Of a DNA stretch of 64,000 nucleotides, positions 18,657-27,865 are shown in pieces (position 1 is the stretch's first letter; every line of letters begins with the position of its first letter). The DNA is from Acinetobacter sp. LoGeW2-3. Its GTDB lineage: Bacteria; Pseudomonadota; Gammaproteobacteria; Pseudomonadales; Moraxellaceae. The stretch spans positions 682,001 through 746,000 of the forward strand of contig NZ_CP024011.1 in the NCBI RefSeq assembly GCF_002688565.1, written 5' to 3'. Below the pieces are notes generated by a model. The model worked only from the letters and a program-made list of their open reading frames with translations. It was not told the DNA's origin and made no database searches. A program made the position numbers and the translations under genes.

Positions 18657-20567
18657 ATGGCATATATTACCCTAAGGGACGTCCAACTCGCGTTTGGCGG
18701 ACCTGCACTGCTCGACGGCGCCAACTTTAATTTAGAACGCGGTGAACGAGTGTGTTTGATTGGCCGTAATGGTGAAGGTAAGTCTACCTTACTTAAACTG
18801 ATTGAAGGAAGCCTCTTACCTGATAGTGGTGAAGTTTCCTTACAAAATGGCATCACTATTTCCATGTTGGCCCAAGACGTGCCGATGGACTCAGGCAAAG
18901 TCGCTGATATCGTAGCAGATGGTGCAGGTGAAGCTGCTCAGGTACTTCGTGATTATCATGCAGCCAGCGATGCCTGCGTACTCGGTGATATGGAAGCCTG
19001 TGACCGTATGGGGCATTTGCAACATCAGATGGACCAAATGGATGGCTGGGCTTTAGAAACTAAGGTGAATTCTATCCTGAGCAAAATGGGTCTGGATCCG
19101 GATGCGGATCTTGCCGATTTATCCGGTGGTCGTAAGCGTCGTGTGCTGCTGGCGCGTGCTCTACTGACTCAACCAGATGTGCTGTTACTCGACGAACCAA
19201 CCAACCATCTGGACGTTGAAAGTATCGAATGGTTAGAGAAATTCCTTCTAGACCAAAATAATTTAACGCTTCTGTTTATTTCGCATGACCGTTCATTTGT
19301 GGATAGTATTGCAACGCGTATTGTGGAACTGGATCGCGGTGTTTTGCGTAGCTACGAAGGTAACTATTCACGTTATCTGGAGCTTAAAGCACAGCAAATG
19401 GAAGCTGAAGAAAAGCAGAATGCGCTATTCGACAAACGCCTTGCTGAAGAAGAAGTGTGGATTCGCCAAGGCATTAAAGCGCGTCGTACCCGTAACGAAG
19501 GTCGTGTTCGTGCCCTAAAAGCTTTACGTGAAGAATCAAAAGCACGCCGTTCACAACAAGGTAAAGTGAGCATGGCGACTCAGGACGCGAATCGTTCTGG
19601 TAAAGTCGTGTTTGAGATTGAAAACCTCAGTGTGAAATTTGGTGATAATGCACCGATTATTAATGACTTCTCGGCATTGGTGCTTCGAGGCGATCGTATT
19701 GGCTTGGTCGGTGATAATGGTGTGGGTAAAACTACCCTGATCAAAGCAATTTTAGGCCAGATTGAGCATGGCGGTACGGTAAAAACGGGTACTCAGCTTG
19801 AAGTGGCTTACTTTGACCAATTGCGTAACGTGCTGGATCTGGAAAAATCAGTCAAAGATAACGTCGCTGAAGGTTCGGATCATGTGGATATTAATGGTAG
19901 TCGTCGTCATATTTATAGCTATTTACAGGACTTCCTGTTCTCGCCTGAACGTGCCCGTACGCCAGTAAAAGCACTTTCTGGTGGTGAGCGTAACCGTATT
20001 TTGCTTGCAAAATTGTTGCTTAAACCATCGAACCTGATTGTGATGGACGAACCAACCAATGACCTGGATATGGTGACGCTTGAGCTGTTAGAGGAAATGT
20101 TGAGTGGTTATAAAGGCACTTTACTGCTGATCTCGCATGACCGTGCTTTCATGGACAACGTCGTGACCTCAACTTGGGTATTTGATGGTAAAGGCAATAT
20201 CGATGAATACGTTGGTGGTTATCAGGATTATTTAGAGCAGCGTCCGAACCAGACAGCAGTCGATCAAAAATCTGCTGTGAAAAAAGCGGCAGCCAAAGCT
20301 GAGGCCGCAGCAACTGCCGTTGCTCCTGCACCGAAAAAAGTAAAACTTAGCTACAAAGATCAGCGTGAGCTTGAACAATTACCTGCAGAAATCGAAGCAC
20401 TGGAAAGTGAACAGGCTGAACTCTCTGACAAACTGGCAGATGGTTCCTGGTTTGTGAAAGATGCAGCAGCAGCGACTAAGGCATCTGAACGTTTAGGTGA
20501 AATTGACGAGATTTTGCTGGAAAAAATGGAACGTTGGGATGAACTGGAAAATATGACCAAAGGTTAA
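18657..20567 (+). CDS. uup: ABC-F ATPase Uup
   Basis: Cytoplasmic ABC-F protein without membrane domain; Uup acts on ribosomes and affects transposon excision in E. coli. 636 aa. First ABC domain: Walker A GRNGEGKST (about residues 36-44), signature LSGGRKRR, Walker B VLLLDEPTNHLD. Linker rich in basic and Glu residues. Second ABC domain: GDNGVGKTT, LSGGERNR, LIVMDEPTNDLD. An Ala/Lys linker leads to a C-terminal coiled coil (about 560-636), the DNA-binding arm that distinguishes Uup from EttA and YheS. Confidence 0.94.
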   Translation: MAYITLRDVQLAFGGPALLDGANFNLERGERVCLIGRNGEGKSTLLKLIEGSLLPDSGEVSLQNGITISMLAQDVPMDSGKVADIVADGAGEAAQVLRDYHAASDACVLGDMEACDRMGHLQHQMDQMDGWALETKVNSILSKMGLDPDADLADLSGGRKRRVLLARALLTQPDVLLLDEPTNHLDVESIEWLEKFLLDQNNLTLLFISHDRSFVDSIATRIVELDRGVLRSYEGNYSRYLELKAQQMEAEEKQNALFDKRLAEEEVWIRQGIKARRTRNEGRVRALKALREESKARRSQQGKVSMATQDANRSGKVVFEIENLSVKFGDNAPIINDFSALVLRGDRIGLVGDNGVGKTTLIKAILGQIEHGGTVKTGTQLEVAYFDQLRNVLDLEKSVKDNVAEGSDHVDINGSRRHIYSYLQDFLFSPERARTPVKALSGGERNRILLAKLLLKPSNLIVMDEPTNDLDMVTLELLEEMLSGYKGTLLLISHDRAFMDNVVTSTWVFDGKGNIDEYVGGYQDYLEQRPNQTAVDQKSAVKKAAAKAEAAATAVAPAPKKVKLSYKDQRELEQLPAEIEALESEQAELSDKLADGSWFVKDAAAATKASERLGEIDEILLEKMERWDELENMTKG

Positions 20568-20588
20568 TTTTTCTATCTCTCTAATACT

Positions 20589-20619
20589 AAGCATCTGTAT
20601 TCGTACAGGTGCTTTTTTA
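20589..20619 (+). terminator. Terminator after uup
   Basis: AGCATCTGTA-TTCG-TACAGGTGCT hairpin with one mismatch, UUCG-type tetraloop and T-run. Confidence 0.85.
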
Positions 20620-20630
20620 TTTTCACTTTT

Positions 20631-20658
20631 TTGTTTCAAAAAGCTCTTCTGCTACACT
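20631..20658 (+). promoter_or_regulatory. Promoter of the lpxL-like gene
   Basis: TTGTTT, 16-bp spacer, TACACT, about 30 bp before the ATG at 20689. Confidence 0.45.
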
Positions 20659-20688
20659 GCAGATATCTTTAGGTTTAAATAGCAAATT

Positions 20689-21624
20689 ATGAGTAAAAAG
20701 CCAGATTACCAACCCGGTGAATTTCAATGGGCCTTCCTGTCTCCACAGTATTGGGGCATCTGGGTAGGTATTGTATTCCTGATGATTCTGGCGATTTTAC
20801 CTTGGGCAATTCAGTACCGACTGGCACAGCTTATCGGTAACCTTTGTTTTAAATATTTAAAATCTCGTCGTAAAACTACTGTTCGAAATTTGGAAGTCTG
20901 TTTCCCGGAATGGTCTGCACAAGAAATTCAAGATAATGCCCGTCAGGTTTTTGTCGATCAGATGATGGGAATTTTTGAAACCCTAAATGCCTGGTACACA
21001 CCAAAATGGTTTAAAGACCGTGTGACCATTGAAGGTCTGGAATATATCCAACAAGCGCAAGCTGAAGGGAAAGGTGCATTGTTGCTAGGTACACACTCTA
21101 CTCTGCTGGATGCAGGTGGCTATTTATGCGCACAGTATTTTGAACCAGATGTCGTCTATCGTCCGCAGAATAACCCCCTGTTAGATATGCTGATTTACCG
21201 TTGTCGCGCTACGATTTATGCCAACCAGATTGACCATGATGATATGCGTGGTTTAGTGCGTAACCTAAAAAATGGACATGCGATCTGGTACAGTCCGGAT
21301 CAGGATTTTGGTCTAAAACAAGGCGTGATGGCCCCCTTCTTTGGGGTTCCTGCTGCAACCGTGACAGCCCATCGTCGTTTGCTCAAAATGACCAAAGCTG
21401 CTGCGATTCCACTGTATTTCTACCGTTATGGTGACATTAAAGATCCGAAATATCATGTACTGATTGAACCACCAGTTGAAAACCTGCCAGGTGCAGATGA
21501 ACTGGATGATGCCACTCGCGTCAACCAAATTATTGAACGTCAGCTACGAATCGCTCCAACACAATATATGTGGTTCCACCGCCGCTTTAAGACCCGCCCA
21601 CAGGGTTATGAGTCTATTTACTGA
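20689..21624 (+). CDS. lpxL: Lipid A biosynthesis acyltransferase, LpxL/HtrB type
   Basis: Adds a secondary acyl chain to lipid A at the inner membrane; 311 aa, as in LpxL (about 306). An N-terminal membrane anchor lies at residues 23-45 (GIWVGIVFLMILAILPWAI). The catalytic HX4D motif is HSTLLD in LLLGTHSTLLDAGG. Further family blocks are VYRPQNNPLLD, WYSPDQDFG and the C-terminal YMWFHRRFKTRP, which closely match E. coli LpxL. LpxM is the alternative. A glycosyltransferase gene follows by 24 bp, consistent with joint lipooligosaccharide synthesis. Confidence 0.88.
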   Translation: MSKKPDYQPGEFQWAFLSPQYWGIWVGIVFLMILAILPWAIQYRLAQLIGNLCFKYLKSRRKTTVRNLEVCFPEWSAQEIQDNARQVFVDQMMGIFETLNAWYTPKWFKDRVTIEGLEYIQQAQAEGKGALLLGTHSTLLDAGGYLCAQYFEPDVVYRPQNNPLLDMLIYRCRATIYANQIDHDDMRGLVRNLKNGHAIWYSPDQDFGLKQGVMAPFFGVPAATVTAHRRLLKMTKAAAIPLYFYRYGDIKDPKYHVLIEPPVENLPGADELDDATRVNQIIERQLRIAPTQYMWFHRRFKTRPQGYESIY

Positions 21625-21648
21625 TCCACACAACACAAGGAAATAAAC

Positions 21649-22755
21649 ATGAAAGTGATGCAGCTTTTACCTGAACTCAATAGTGGTGGTGTGGAACGTG
21701 GAACGCTAGAAATTGCCCGTGCCCTGGTCACTGCTGGGCATAAATCCCTTGTAGTATCCAATGGGGGTCGACTAGTTGCTCAGCTTGAAACCGAAGGCTC
21801 GACTCATTTAACTCTGCCCATTCATAAAAAAGCATTATCCAGCCTTTGGCAGATTCGTCCGCTGCGTCAATTGATTGAACAGCATCAGCCGGACATCGTC
21901 CATGTACGCTCACGTGTGCCTGCCTGGCTGACCCATTTCGCTCTTAAAGGTATTCCGGCACACAAACGTCCACATCTAATTAGTACAGTACATGGTTTCT
22001 ATTCAATTAACCGCTACAGCCAGATCATGACTCAAGCTGAAAAAGTCATTGCAGTTTCCGACAGTGTGGTGAAATACATTACTGACCATTATAAAAACTG
22101 CCCGCCTCAAGATATTGTACGTATCTACCGCGGTATTGACCCGCAGGCATTTCCACATGGTTATCAGCCTTCTGCACAATGGATCGATCAGATCTTTAAG
22201 GATTTTCCTAAACTAGAAAACAAGTTCCTGATTTGCCTGCCAGGACGTATCACACGCCTAAAAGGCCATGAAACCCTAATTAATCTAATCGAAAAATTGC
22301 TACAAAAATATCCGCAGGTACATGCCGTCGTGGTCGGTGGTGCAGATCCAAAAAAAGCAGCCTATTTAAAAGAACTGGAACAGACTATTCAGCATAAGGG
22401 CTTAAGTGAACACATTACTTTTGTCGGTCACCGTTCTGATATTCGGGAATGGCTGGCTTTCAGTGACGTGGTTCTTTCCTTATCAAACCAGGCAGAAACC
22501 TTTGGACGTACTGCACTTGAAGCGCTTTCAGTAGGTACACCTGTCGTTGGCTGGAATCGTGGTGGTGTAGCCGAAATCCTGTCATATCTATATCCGCAAG
22601 GCTTAATTGAAGTCGATGATCAGGAAGGTTTATTTAAAACATTACAAATACATATAGATACCCATCAAGAGGTTGCACCAGTAACTATGTTCAGCCTGGA
22701 CGATATGTGTAATCAGACACTAGCGCTCTATGAACAGGTAGCCCATAAGGCTTAA
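21649..22755 (+). CDS. Glycosyltransferase family 4 protein (likely LOS core)
   Basis: GT-B fold glycosyltransferase of 368 aa. The N-terminal domain starts MKVMQLLPELNSGGVERGTLEIA, with the glycine-rich acceptor-site loop typical of GT4. The C-terminal donor domain has LPGRITRLKGHETLI and the nucleotide-sugar EX7E-type region AETFGRTALEALSVGTPVVGW. Its place 24 bp after lpxL points to lipooligosaccharide core assembly; the sugar transferred is unknown. Its stop overlaps the tail of the convergent GNAT pseudogene. Confidence 0.85.
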   Translation: MKVMQLLPELNSGGVERGTLEIARALVTAGHKSLVVSNGGRLVAQLETEGSTHLTLPIHKKALSSLWQIRPLRQLIEQHQPDIVHVRSRVPAWLTHFALKGIPAHKRPHLISTVHGFYSINRYSQIMTQAEKVIAVSDSVVKYITDHYKNCPPQDIVRIYRGIDPQAFPHGYQPSAQWIDQIFKDFPKLENKFLICLPGRITRLKGHETLINLIEKLLQKYPQVHAVVVGGADPKKAAYLKELEQTIQHKGLSEHITFVGHRSDIREWLAFSDVVLSLSNQAETFGRTALEALSVGTPVVGWNRGGVAEILSYLYPQGLIEVDDQEGLFKTLQIHIDTHQEVAPVTMFSLDDMCNQTLALYEQVAHKA

Positions 22756-23159
22756 TAATCTGTTCCCTGATAAATCCACATGGCTTCAGTCTTCCCAGCA
22801 CGACTGAAGCCTAAAGCATGATAAAAGCCAGTAGCATGCTGATCCGCTACTAAAATTTTCTGATGAAATTCTGAATAATGCTCTAGCAAAGTTTGTATAA
22901 TTCGACGACCAATGCCCTGCCAATGCAATTCTGGATGAACCAATAAATGTGGGAAATAGACTACAAGATAGCCATCAGAAATTGCATTACCGAGTCCTAC
23001 CAATCGACCATCAATACGTGCAGTGACCAGACTATGGGAATGATTTAAGGCTTGTAAAAGTAATTATAGTTTTTCAGCCGCTGACCAGTGATTGGCACGA
23101 TAGAGTTCAAGCACTTCAGATTCTTGGACTAAATCACTGTCAGAAATAACAAGCTACAT
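22752..23159 (-). pseudogene. GNAT acetyltransferase pseudogene with two stop codons
   Basis: One frame of 136 codons from ATG 23159 to TAA at 22752 encodes a GNAT N-acetyltransferase (VHPELHWQGIGRRIIQTLLEHY, with the acetyl-CoA loop QGIGRR). It is broken by TAG at codon 2 (23154-23156) and TAA at codon 32 (23064-23066), between ...WSAAEKL and LLLQALNHS. The rest is intact, including the C-terminal FYHALGFSRAGKTEAMW. A TTG at 23003 could in principle start an 83-aa fragment, which would lack the N-terminal half of the fold. Two independent lesions argue for real decay rather than an error. Confidence 0.75.
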
Positions 23160-23246
23160 ATAAGCCTTCCAAAGAACTTTTTTATTTAGTAAATTATTTT
23201 AATAATCAAATAAATATACAGAAAAATTAAAGTTATAAAATAATTT

Positions 23247-23284
23247 AACCCGGGCTCTACATCCTGTAAAAACCCGGGTTAATG
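23247..23284. terminator. Hairpin downstream of the 61-aa ORF
   Basis: AACCCGGG (23247-23254) / CCCGGGTT (23273-23280): perfect 8-bp stem with an 18-nt loop. On the minus strand it lies about 75 bp beyond the ORF at 23356, but no T-run follows, so terminator function is uncertain. Confidence 0.4.
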
Positions 23285-23355
23285 AGGTTGTGCTTTCAAC
23301 ATTTTAATTCTTGGTTTATTGTGATTTCCATTTCATCATCATATCCATGATGTCT

Positions 23356-23541
23356 TCATTCAGCTTCGTCTTCCTTATGAGAAATTCCCTTCTCGACTCC
23401 CTGTGCTGATGTAAGTAGAATATCGAAATCACCTAAGAATGAATATCGTTTGCGACCCCAATCCGTGTAAGCTATTTCGTACACTTTTCCGATAAATTCA
23501 TCACACTTTTGAACTATTTTTGTAGGTTTGAGCAATTTCAT
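23356..23541 (-). CDS. Small hypothetical protein overlapping the endonuclease-family gene
   Basis: 61 aa, beginning MKLLKPTKIVQKCDEFIGKVYEIAYTDW. It overlaps the end of the upstream gene by 41 bp in another frame. Its composition is protein-like (aromatic and charged residues mixed, no low-complexity runs), but the ribosome site is weak and no family is recognised. It may be a remnant of a longer gene or a spurious ORF. Confidence 0.35.
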   Translation of the reverse strand: MKLLKPTKIVQKCDEFIGKVYEIAYTDWGRKRYSFLGDFDILLTSAQGVEKGISHKEDEAE

Positions 23542-24628
23542 CCGTTACGATTTTTTCTTCTTTTTCAGCTTTTTCAATACCTTCTTGTATCGCTTCCTGA
23601 GCTTCCTGCTCATCTTCTTCAGTCTGTTCCAGCTCTTCTTGTACATGTTCAAAGACTCGTCCGGTTTGCAGTACCACAAACACCGGAAAATGGTCCGATC
23701 CTACATGTGGCAAACGTTCCATATGCACTAAGGCAAAATCGGTGCTGTGAAAGACATGATCGAGTGACCAGCGGAACATGGGATAATCCGCATGAAAGGT
23801 ATTGATATAACGGCGCCCGACTCGTGGATCGAGCAAGCCACTAATACGTTGAAATAGCCGTGTAGTACGTGACCAAGCCACATCATTCAGATCGCCCATG
23901 ACGATACAGCTTTCATCCAGATCCTTGATTTGATCTCCAACAATCAACAATTCAGCATCACGCAGTTTTGAGTCTTCAGCTTCCGTCGGACTTGGTGGTT
24001 TGGGATGCAGACAATATAACTGCACTGGATGACCAGAACGCAAAGTGACCGTGGTATGTATAGAAGGAATTTCATCACTCAGAATAAATTTCACTTCGGT
24101 ATCACTAAGTTTTAATTTACTGTAGAGATGCATTCCATACAGGTTATCTAAGGGGACTGGGACACGATAGGGATAATCTGCTTCAATGACCGAAAGCTGT
24201 TTCTGCCATTCTGAATTGGTTTCCAGCGTCAGTACCAGATCTGGCTGATGCTTCTGGATCTGCTCAACTAAAAGATGATATTTTTTATTGGGAGTCAGCA
24301 CATTGGAAACAATCAGGGAAATCTGCCGTTCCGGATTCAGGTCTTTTTGCTTCACTTTTTGAACCTGTTTTTTCCAGACAAAGGTATAAGGCAGTACCAT
24401 CTTCAACTGGTAAGCTTGTGCAGCTACTAACCCTACAAAAATAATTTGATCTAACAGGGTCCAGGAATGTTCCCAGAAGATATAAAGTCCGAGCGCAATA
24501 AAGCCAATCATCAGAATTTGTAGTCGCGGGAAATCAGCGCCACGGATCCACCATTCATCACGCGGAATAAGGGACCAGAAGCTGAGCCAGATAACCAGCA
24601 CTGACAATATCTGAATAAACAAAATCAT
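23501..24628 (-). CDS. Endonuclease/exonuclease/phosphatase family protein, membrane-anchored
   Basis: 375 aa. The N-terminus has about three hydrophobic segments (residues 1-20, 34-52, 58-78), so it is tethered in the inner membrane. The catalytic domain follows, with VMGDLNDVAWS (GDxN motif) and HVGSDHFPVFV (SDH motif), both defining the EEP superfamily of metal-dependent phosphoesterases. A highly acidic, helical C-terminal tail (about residues 325-365, mostly Glu/Gln/Asp) is unusual. The substrate (nucleic acid, phospholipid or sugar phosphate) cannot be read from the sequence. Confidence 0.85.
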   Translation of the reverse strand: MILFIQILSVLVIWLSFWSLIPRDEWWIRGADFPRLQILMIGFIALGLYIFWEHSWTLLDQIIFVGLVAAQAYQLKMVLPYTFVWKKQVQKVKQKDLNPERQISLIVSNVLTPNKKYHLLVEQIQKHQPDLVLTLETNSEWQKQLSVIEADYPYRVPVPLDNLYGMHLYSKLKLSDTEVKFILSDEIPSIHTTVTLRSGHPVQLYCLHPKPPSPTEAEDSKLRDAELLIVGDQIKDLDESCIVMGDLNDVAWSRTTRLFQRISGLLDPRVGRRYINTFHADYPMFRWSLDHVFHSTDFALVHMERLPHVGSDHFPVFVVLQTGRVFEHVQEELEQTEEDEQEAQEAIQEGIEKAEKEEKIVTDEIAQTYKNSSKV

Positions 24629-24815
24629 AAAGTGACTCTTTGCTATGTTGTTAATTTTTCTAGAAGAAAATCTGCGTTATCAATTTTGTATGTAACATAA
24701 ACAAGATATTCCGCTCAATATTATTGATGTTTCGATTATGTAGCTATTGCAGTTGAGTCCCTTTTTGGTACACTCGAAACCCCTTTAATTTTTTAACGCA
24801 CCGAGGCAAAGTGAC

Positions 24816-25934
24816 ATGAAAGTAGGTCTGGTCGGTTGGCGCGGGATGGTTGGTTCCGTCCTAATGCAACGTATGGTTGAAGAGAATGATTTTGCTCATT
24901 TTGAGCCATTCTATTTCTCTACCAGTAATGCGGGTGGTGAAGCACCAGCATTTGGTGGTAAGACTGCCCCAGCACTTATGGATGCGACAGACATTGATAG
25001 TCTGAAGCAAATGGATGTCATTATTACCTGCCAAGGTGGCGATTACACCACCGCGGTATTCCCGAAGCTAAAAGCTGAAGGCTGGAATGGTTACTGGATT
25101 GATGCTGCATCTACCCTGCGTATGGATGATGAAGCAATTATCGTACTTGATCCAGTGAACCTGAACGTGATCAAAGACGGTCTGGTAAAAGGCACTAAAA
25201 CTTTCGTTGGCGGTAACTGTACCGTCTCCCTGATGCTGATGGGTCTCGGTTCTCTATTCCAAAATAATTTAGTGGAATGGGCAACTTCGATGACCTATCA
25301 GGCAGCGTCTGGTGCCGGTGCACAAAACATGCGTGAGCTGATCACAGGCATGGGCTACCTGTATAACAATACGAAAGACTTGCTCGATGATCCACGTTCT
25401 CCAATTTTAGACATCGATTCTAAAATTGCTGAATTACAACGTGGTGAAGGCTTCCCATCTGCAAACTTTGGTGTGCCTCTAGCGGGTTCCCTGATTCCAT
25501 ATATCGACAAGCAACTAGAAAGCGGTCAGTCGAAAGAAGAATGGAAAGGTCAGGTTGAAACCAACAAGATCTTAGGCAACCAGCAAATCGTTCCTATCGA
25601 TGGTCACTGTGTCCGTATCGGCGCAATGCGTTGCCACTCTCAGGCGATTACTTTGAAACTAAAACGTGATGTACCTTTGAATGAAATCGAAGATATGATC
25701 CGTCAGTCTAGCCAATGGGCAAAAGTAGTACCAAATACACGTGAAGCATCAATGACTGATCTGACACCTGTAGCCGTAACGGGTACATTGACTGTTCCAG
25801 TGGGTCGTCTACGTAAGATGAACATGGGTAAAGAGTACCTAGGTGCATTTACCGTGGGTGATCAGTTACTTTGGGGTGCTGCTGAACCATTACGTCGTAT
25901 GCTACACATTCTGATTGATTACAAAAATGCTTAA
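24816..25934 (+). CDS. asd: Aspartate-semialdehyde dehydrogenase
   Basis: NADPH-dependent reduction of aspartyl-4-phosphate to aspartate semialdehyde, the branch point to lysine/diaminopimelate, threonine and methionine. 372 aa, the gram-negative long form. N-terminal Rossmann motif [11 protein letters not shown] (residues 5-15), and catalytic Cys135 in [10 protein letters not shown], the same number as in E. coli Asd. The His/Arg active-site segment is [16 protein letters not shown]. In Pseudomonas asd precedes fimV and truA; the same order follows here. Confidence 0.97.
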   Translation: MKVGLVGWRGMVGSVLMQRMVEENDFAHFEPFYFSTSNAGGEAPAFGGKTAPALMDATDIDSLKQMDVIITCQGGDYTTAVFPKLKAEGWNGYWIDAASTLRMDDEAIIVLDPVNLNVIKDGLVKGTKTFVGGNCTVSLMLMGLGSLFQNNLVEWATSMTYQAASGAGAQNMRELITGMGYLYNNTKDLLDDPRSPILDIDSKIAELQRGEGFPSANFGVPLAGSLIPYIDKQLESGQSKEEWKGQVETNKILGNQQIVPIDGHCVRIGAMRCHSQAITLKLKRDVPLNEIEDMIRQSSQWAKVVPNTREASMTDLTPVAVTGTLTVPVGRLRKMNMGKEYLGAFTVGDQLLWGAAEPLRRMLHILIDYKNA

Positions 25935-25956
25935 TTAAGTATATTGTAGTCAAACT

Positions 25957-25987
25957 AAAAGCCGATCTTTATTGATCGGCTTTTTTG
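25957..25987 (+). terminator. Terminator after asd
   Basis: AAAAGCCGATC-TTTATT-GATCGGCTTTTTT: 9-bp stem and T-run. Confidence 0.85.
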
Positions 25988-26061
25988 TGTCAGTATCATG
26001 AAAATAGTTAAACAAACATAGACATCCCAATCATCGATTCATATTGACTGCAATATGACCG

Positions 26062-27792
26062 ATGCCTGAGCCTAGAATGAAGATGACTGTATATAAAAAA
26101 TTTAAAATTGCTACTTTAACCATGATGATTGCACAGCCTGTTTTTGCGATCACGGTTGAGCCAGTTCAGGTTCAATCTGCCCCCGGGGAATTACTTTATG
26201 CGGAAATGAATTTCCGTCAGTCAGATATCAATACGCCGATTGAAGTGAGTCTGGCAACACCAGAAGATTTGATGACGCTGGGAACCACACATCAACCACC
26301 CGGTCATCTCAATTTTTTTACCCGTCGTAGCAGCAATGGCACTGGTGTGATTACCATTACCTCTTCACGCCCCATCACTCAAAATGACCTAAATTTTGTG
26401 GTGAAGGTGAAAGAAGGTAATGCAGCTCGTTTACAACATATCAAGACCACACTCAAACCTAAGACAGATCTGCTTAAAGCTTCTATTAGCGCGAATGAAC
26501 GTCCGCTAACCCCAGTGGTGGTGGTTAATGAAAAAGAGATTGATTTAAATTTACCCGTTAGCACTCAATATAAGACTTCAACAACTAATACTAAAGCTAG
26601 GGAAAAGCCATTGGCTGTGCAGCGTCTTGCCCCACCGCCGCTTTCTCCAAATTCTATTCCTCAGACAGCGTCAATAACTACTCCTGCTACTCCGGCTTCA
26701 GTCAAGGTTGAGGAAACTATTCAAACTACGAATACGCGCCCAACCGCAAGCACTGTGACAACTCCAGCACCCATTGCTGAACCTGCAGCACCAGCTCCTC
26801 AGCAAAAGCCACTAGCGCCAGTTAATATTCAGAAGAACCCTGTGGCTACAGCTCAAGCAAAAACTTCGGTAGCTGTTGCTCCTGTTGCTCCTGTTGCTCC
26901 TGTTGCTCCTGCTGCTCCTGCTGCTCCTGCTGCTCCTGCTGCTCCTGCTGCTCCTGTTGCTCCTGTTGCTCCTGTTGCTCCTGTTGCTCCTGTTGCTCCT
27001 GTTGCTCCTGTTGCTCCTGTTGCTCCTGTTGCTCAGCAGAATACAGAAGGATCACAGCAAAAAGCACAACAGCTAAAACCAGTAACTGCCTCATCTACTG
27101 TTGCGCCACAAGCCAACTCTAGCGATCCACTAGTAAAAAAATATGCCGAAGAACAGATAGCAAAACAGACAGAAACCTCTCCTAAAAAACCAACTCAAAA
27201 AAGCACAGCTCAAACACAACAGGCTCATCCAGTGAGCCAAACATCTCCTGCAAGAGCAACCTATGTGGTTCAATCCAATGAATCACTCTGGAAGATTGCT
27301 GCCCGTGTTGCTCAGGAACAAAACCGCAGTGTCGGTGAAGTCATGCAGCACATTAAGGAAAATAATGAACAGGCCTTTATTGGCGGAGATGCAAATCGCC
27401 TGAAGCGCGGTGCAGCATTGAATTTGAACATTGCACCCGCACAAAAACAGCCAATTAAAGTTAAAACAAATGAGATTGCACAGGTTCAGAACAAACCTAA
27501 AGGCAGCACCAAATATCGCTTAAATCAGGCTGAAATGAGCCTGGTTGCTGAGAACCAGAAGCAATCTGCGCAACTTTCTGCAAATCACAACACATTAGAC
27601 CGTCAAACTTCGAAAGAGTTATCATTAAAAGTTATGACAGTCCGAGAAAAAACCGTTAAATTACAGAGAAACGTAACTGAATTAGAATTGGCGCTTAATC
27701 AAAAGGATCAGAGAATTCAATTATTAAATGCCCGTCTTGCCCGGCTGCAACAGCAGCTCAAAGCACAACAGACAGATAAAAAAGCCAATTAA
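26062..27792 (+). CDS. fimV: FimV/HubP-type protein, periplasmic N-terminal part with LysM domain
   Basis: 576 aa; starts at 26062, 26077 or 26083 are all possible, as no strong ribosome site separates them. A signal peptide ends near IAQPVFA, followed by the FimV N-terminal domain ([20 protein letters not shown]). Next come a Thr/Pro-rich spacer and a Val/Ala-Ala-Pro tandem repeat (26875-27033). A LysM-type peptidoglycan-binding domain lies near residues 407-465 ([17 protein letters not shown]), then a coiled coil to the end. No membrane segment is present. FimV is a polar landmark linked to type IV pili and twitching in Pseudomonas. The transmembrane and cytoplasmic part is encoded by the next gene. 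Confidence 0.8.
   Translation: MPEPRMKMTVYKKFKIATLTMMIAQPVFAITVEPVQVQSAPGELLYAEMNFRQSDINTPIEVSLATPEDLMTLGTTHQPPGHLNFFTRRSSNGTGVITITSSRPITQNDLNFVVKVKEGNAARLQHIKTTLKPKTDLLKASISANERPLTPVVVVNEKEIDLNLPVSTQYKTSTTNTKAREKPLAVQRLAPPPLSPNSIPQTASITTPATPASVKVEETIQTTNTRPTASTVTTPAPIAEPAAPAPQQKPLAPVNIQKNPVATAQAKTSVAVAPVAPVAPVAPAAPAAPAAPAAPAAPVAPVAPVAPVAPVAPVAPVAPVAPVAQQNTEGSQQKAQQLKPVTASSTVAPQANSSDPLVKKYAEEQIAKQTETSPKKPTQKSTAQTQQAHPVSQTSPARATYVVQSNESLWKIAARVAQEQNRSVGEVMQHIKENNEQAFIGGDANRLKRGAALNLNIAPAQKQPIKVKTNEIAQVQNKPKGSTKYRLNQAEMSLVAENQKQSAQLSANHNTLDRQTSKELSLKVMTVREKTVKLQRNVTELELALNQKDQRIQLLNARLARLQQQLKAQQTDKKAN
26875..27033 (+). repeat. 9-bp tandem repeat GYTGCTCCT inside fimV
   Basis: Seventeen full 9-bp units plus a partial unit: four GTTGCTCCT, five GCTGCTCCT, eight GTTGCTCCT. 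They encode VAP/AAP tripeptides. Because units are whole codons, changes in copy number would alter length without changing frame. Confidence 0.95.
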
Positions 27793-27865
27793 CTAATCTT
27801 TACATACATTGATTTACAGGGATGGGTGGATATATGAAGCACTCTATCTCTAAGGGGTACTTAAC

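Noticed and set aside
26875..27033. CRISPR-like array
   Set aside because: Units are directly contiguous 9-bp codon repeats without spacers and lie in a coding frame.
26846..27094. Poly-Leu ORF on the plus strand and Gln-Glu repeat ORF on the minus strand
   Set aside because: Both are alternative-frame readings of the 9-bp tandem repeat inside fimV; no ribosome site and no independent evidence.
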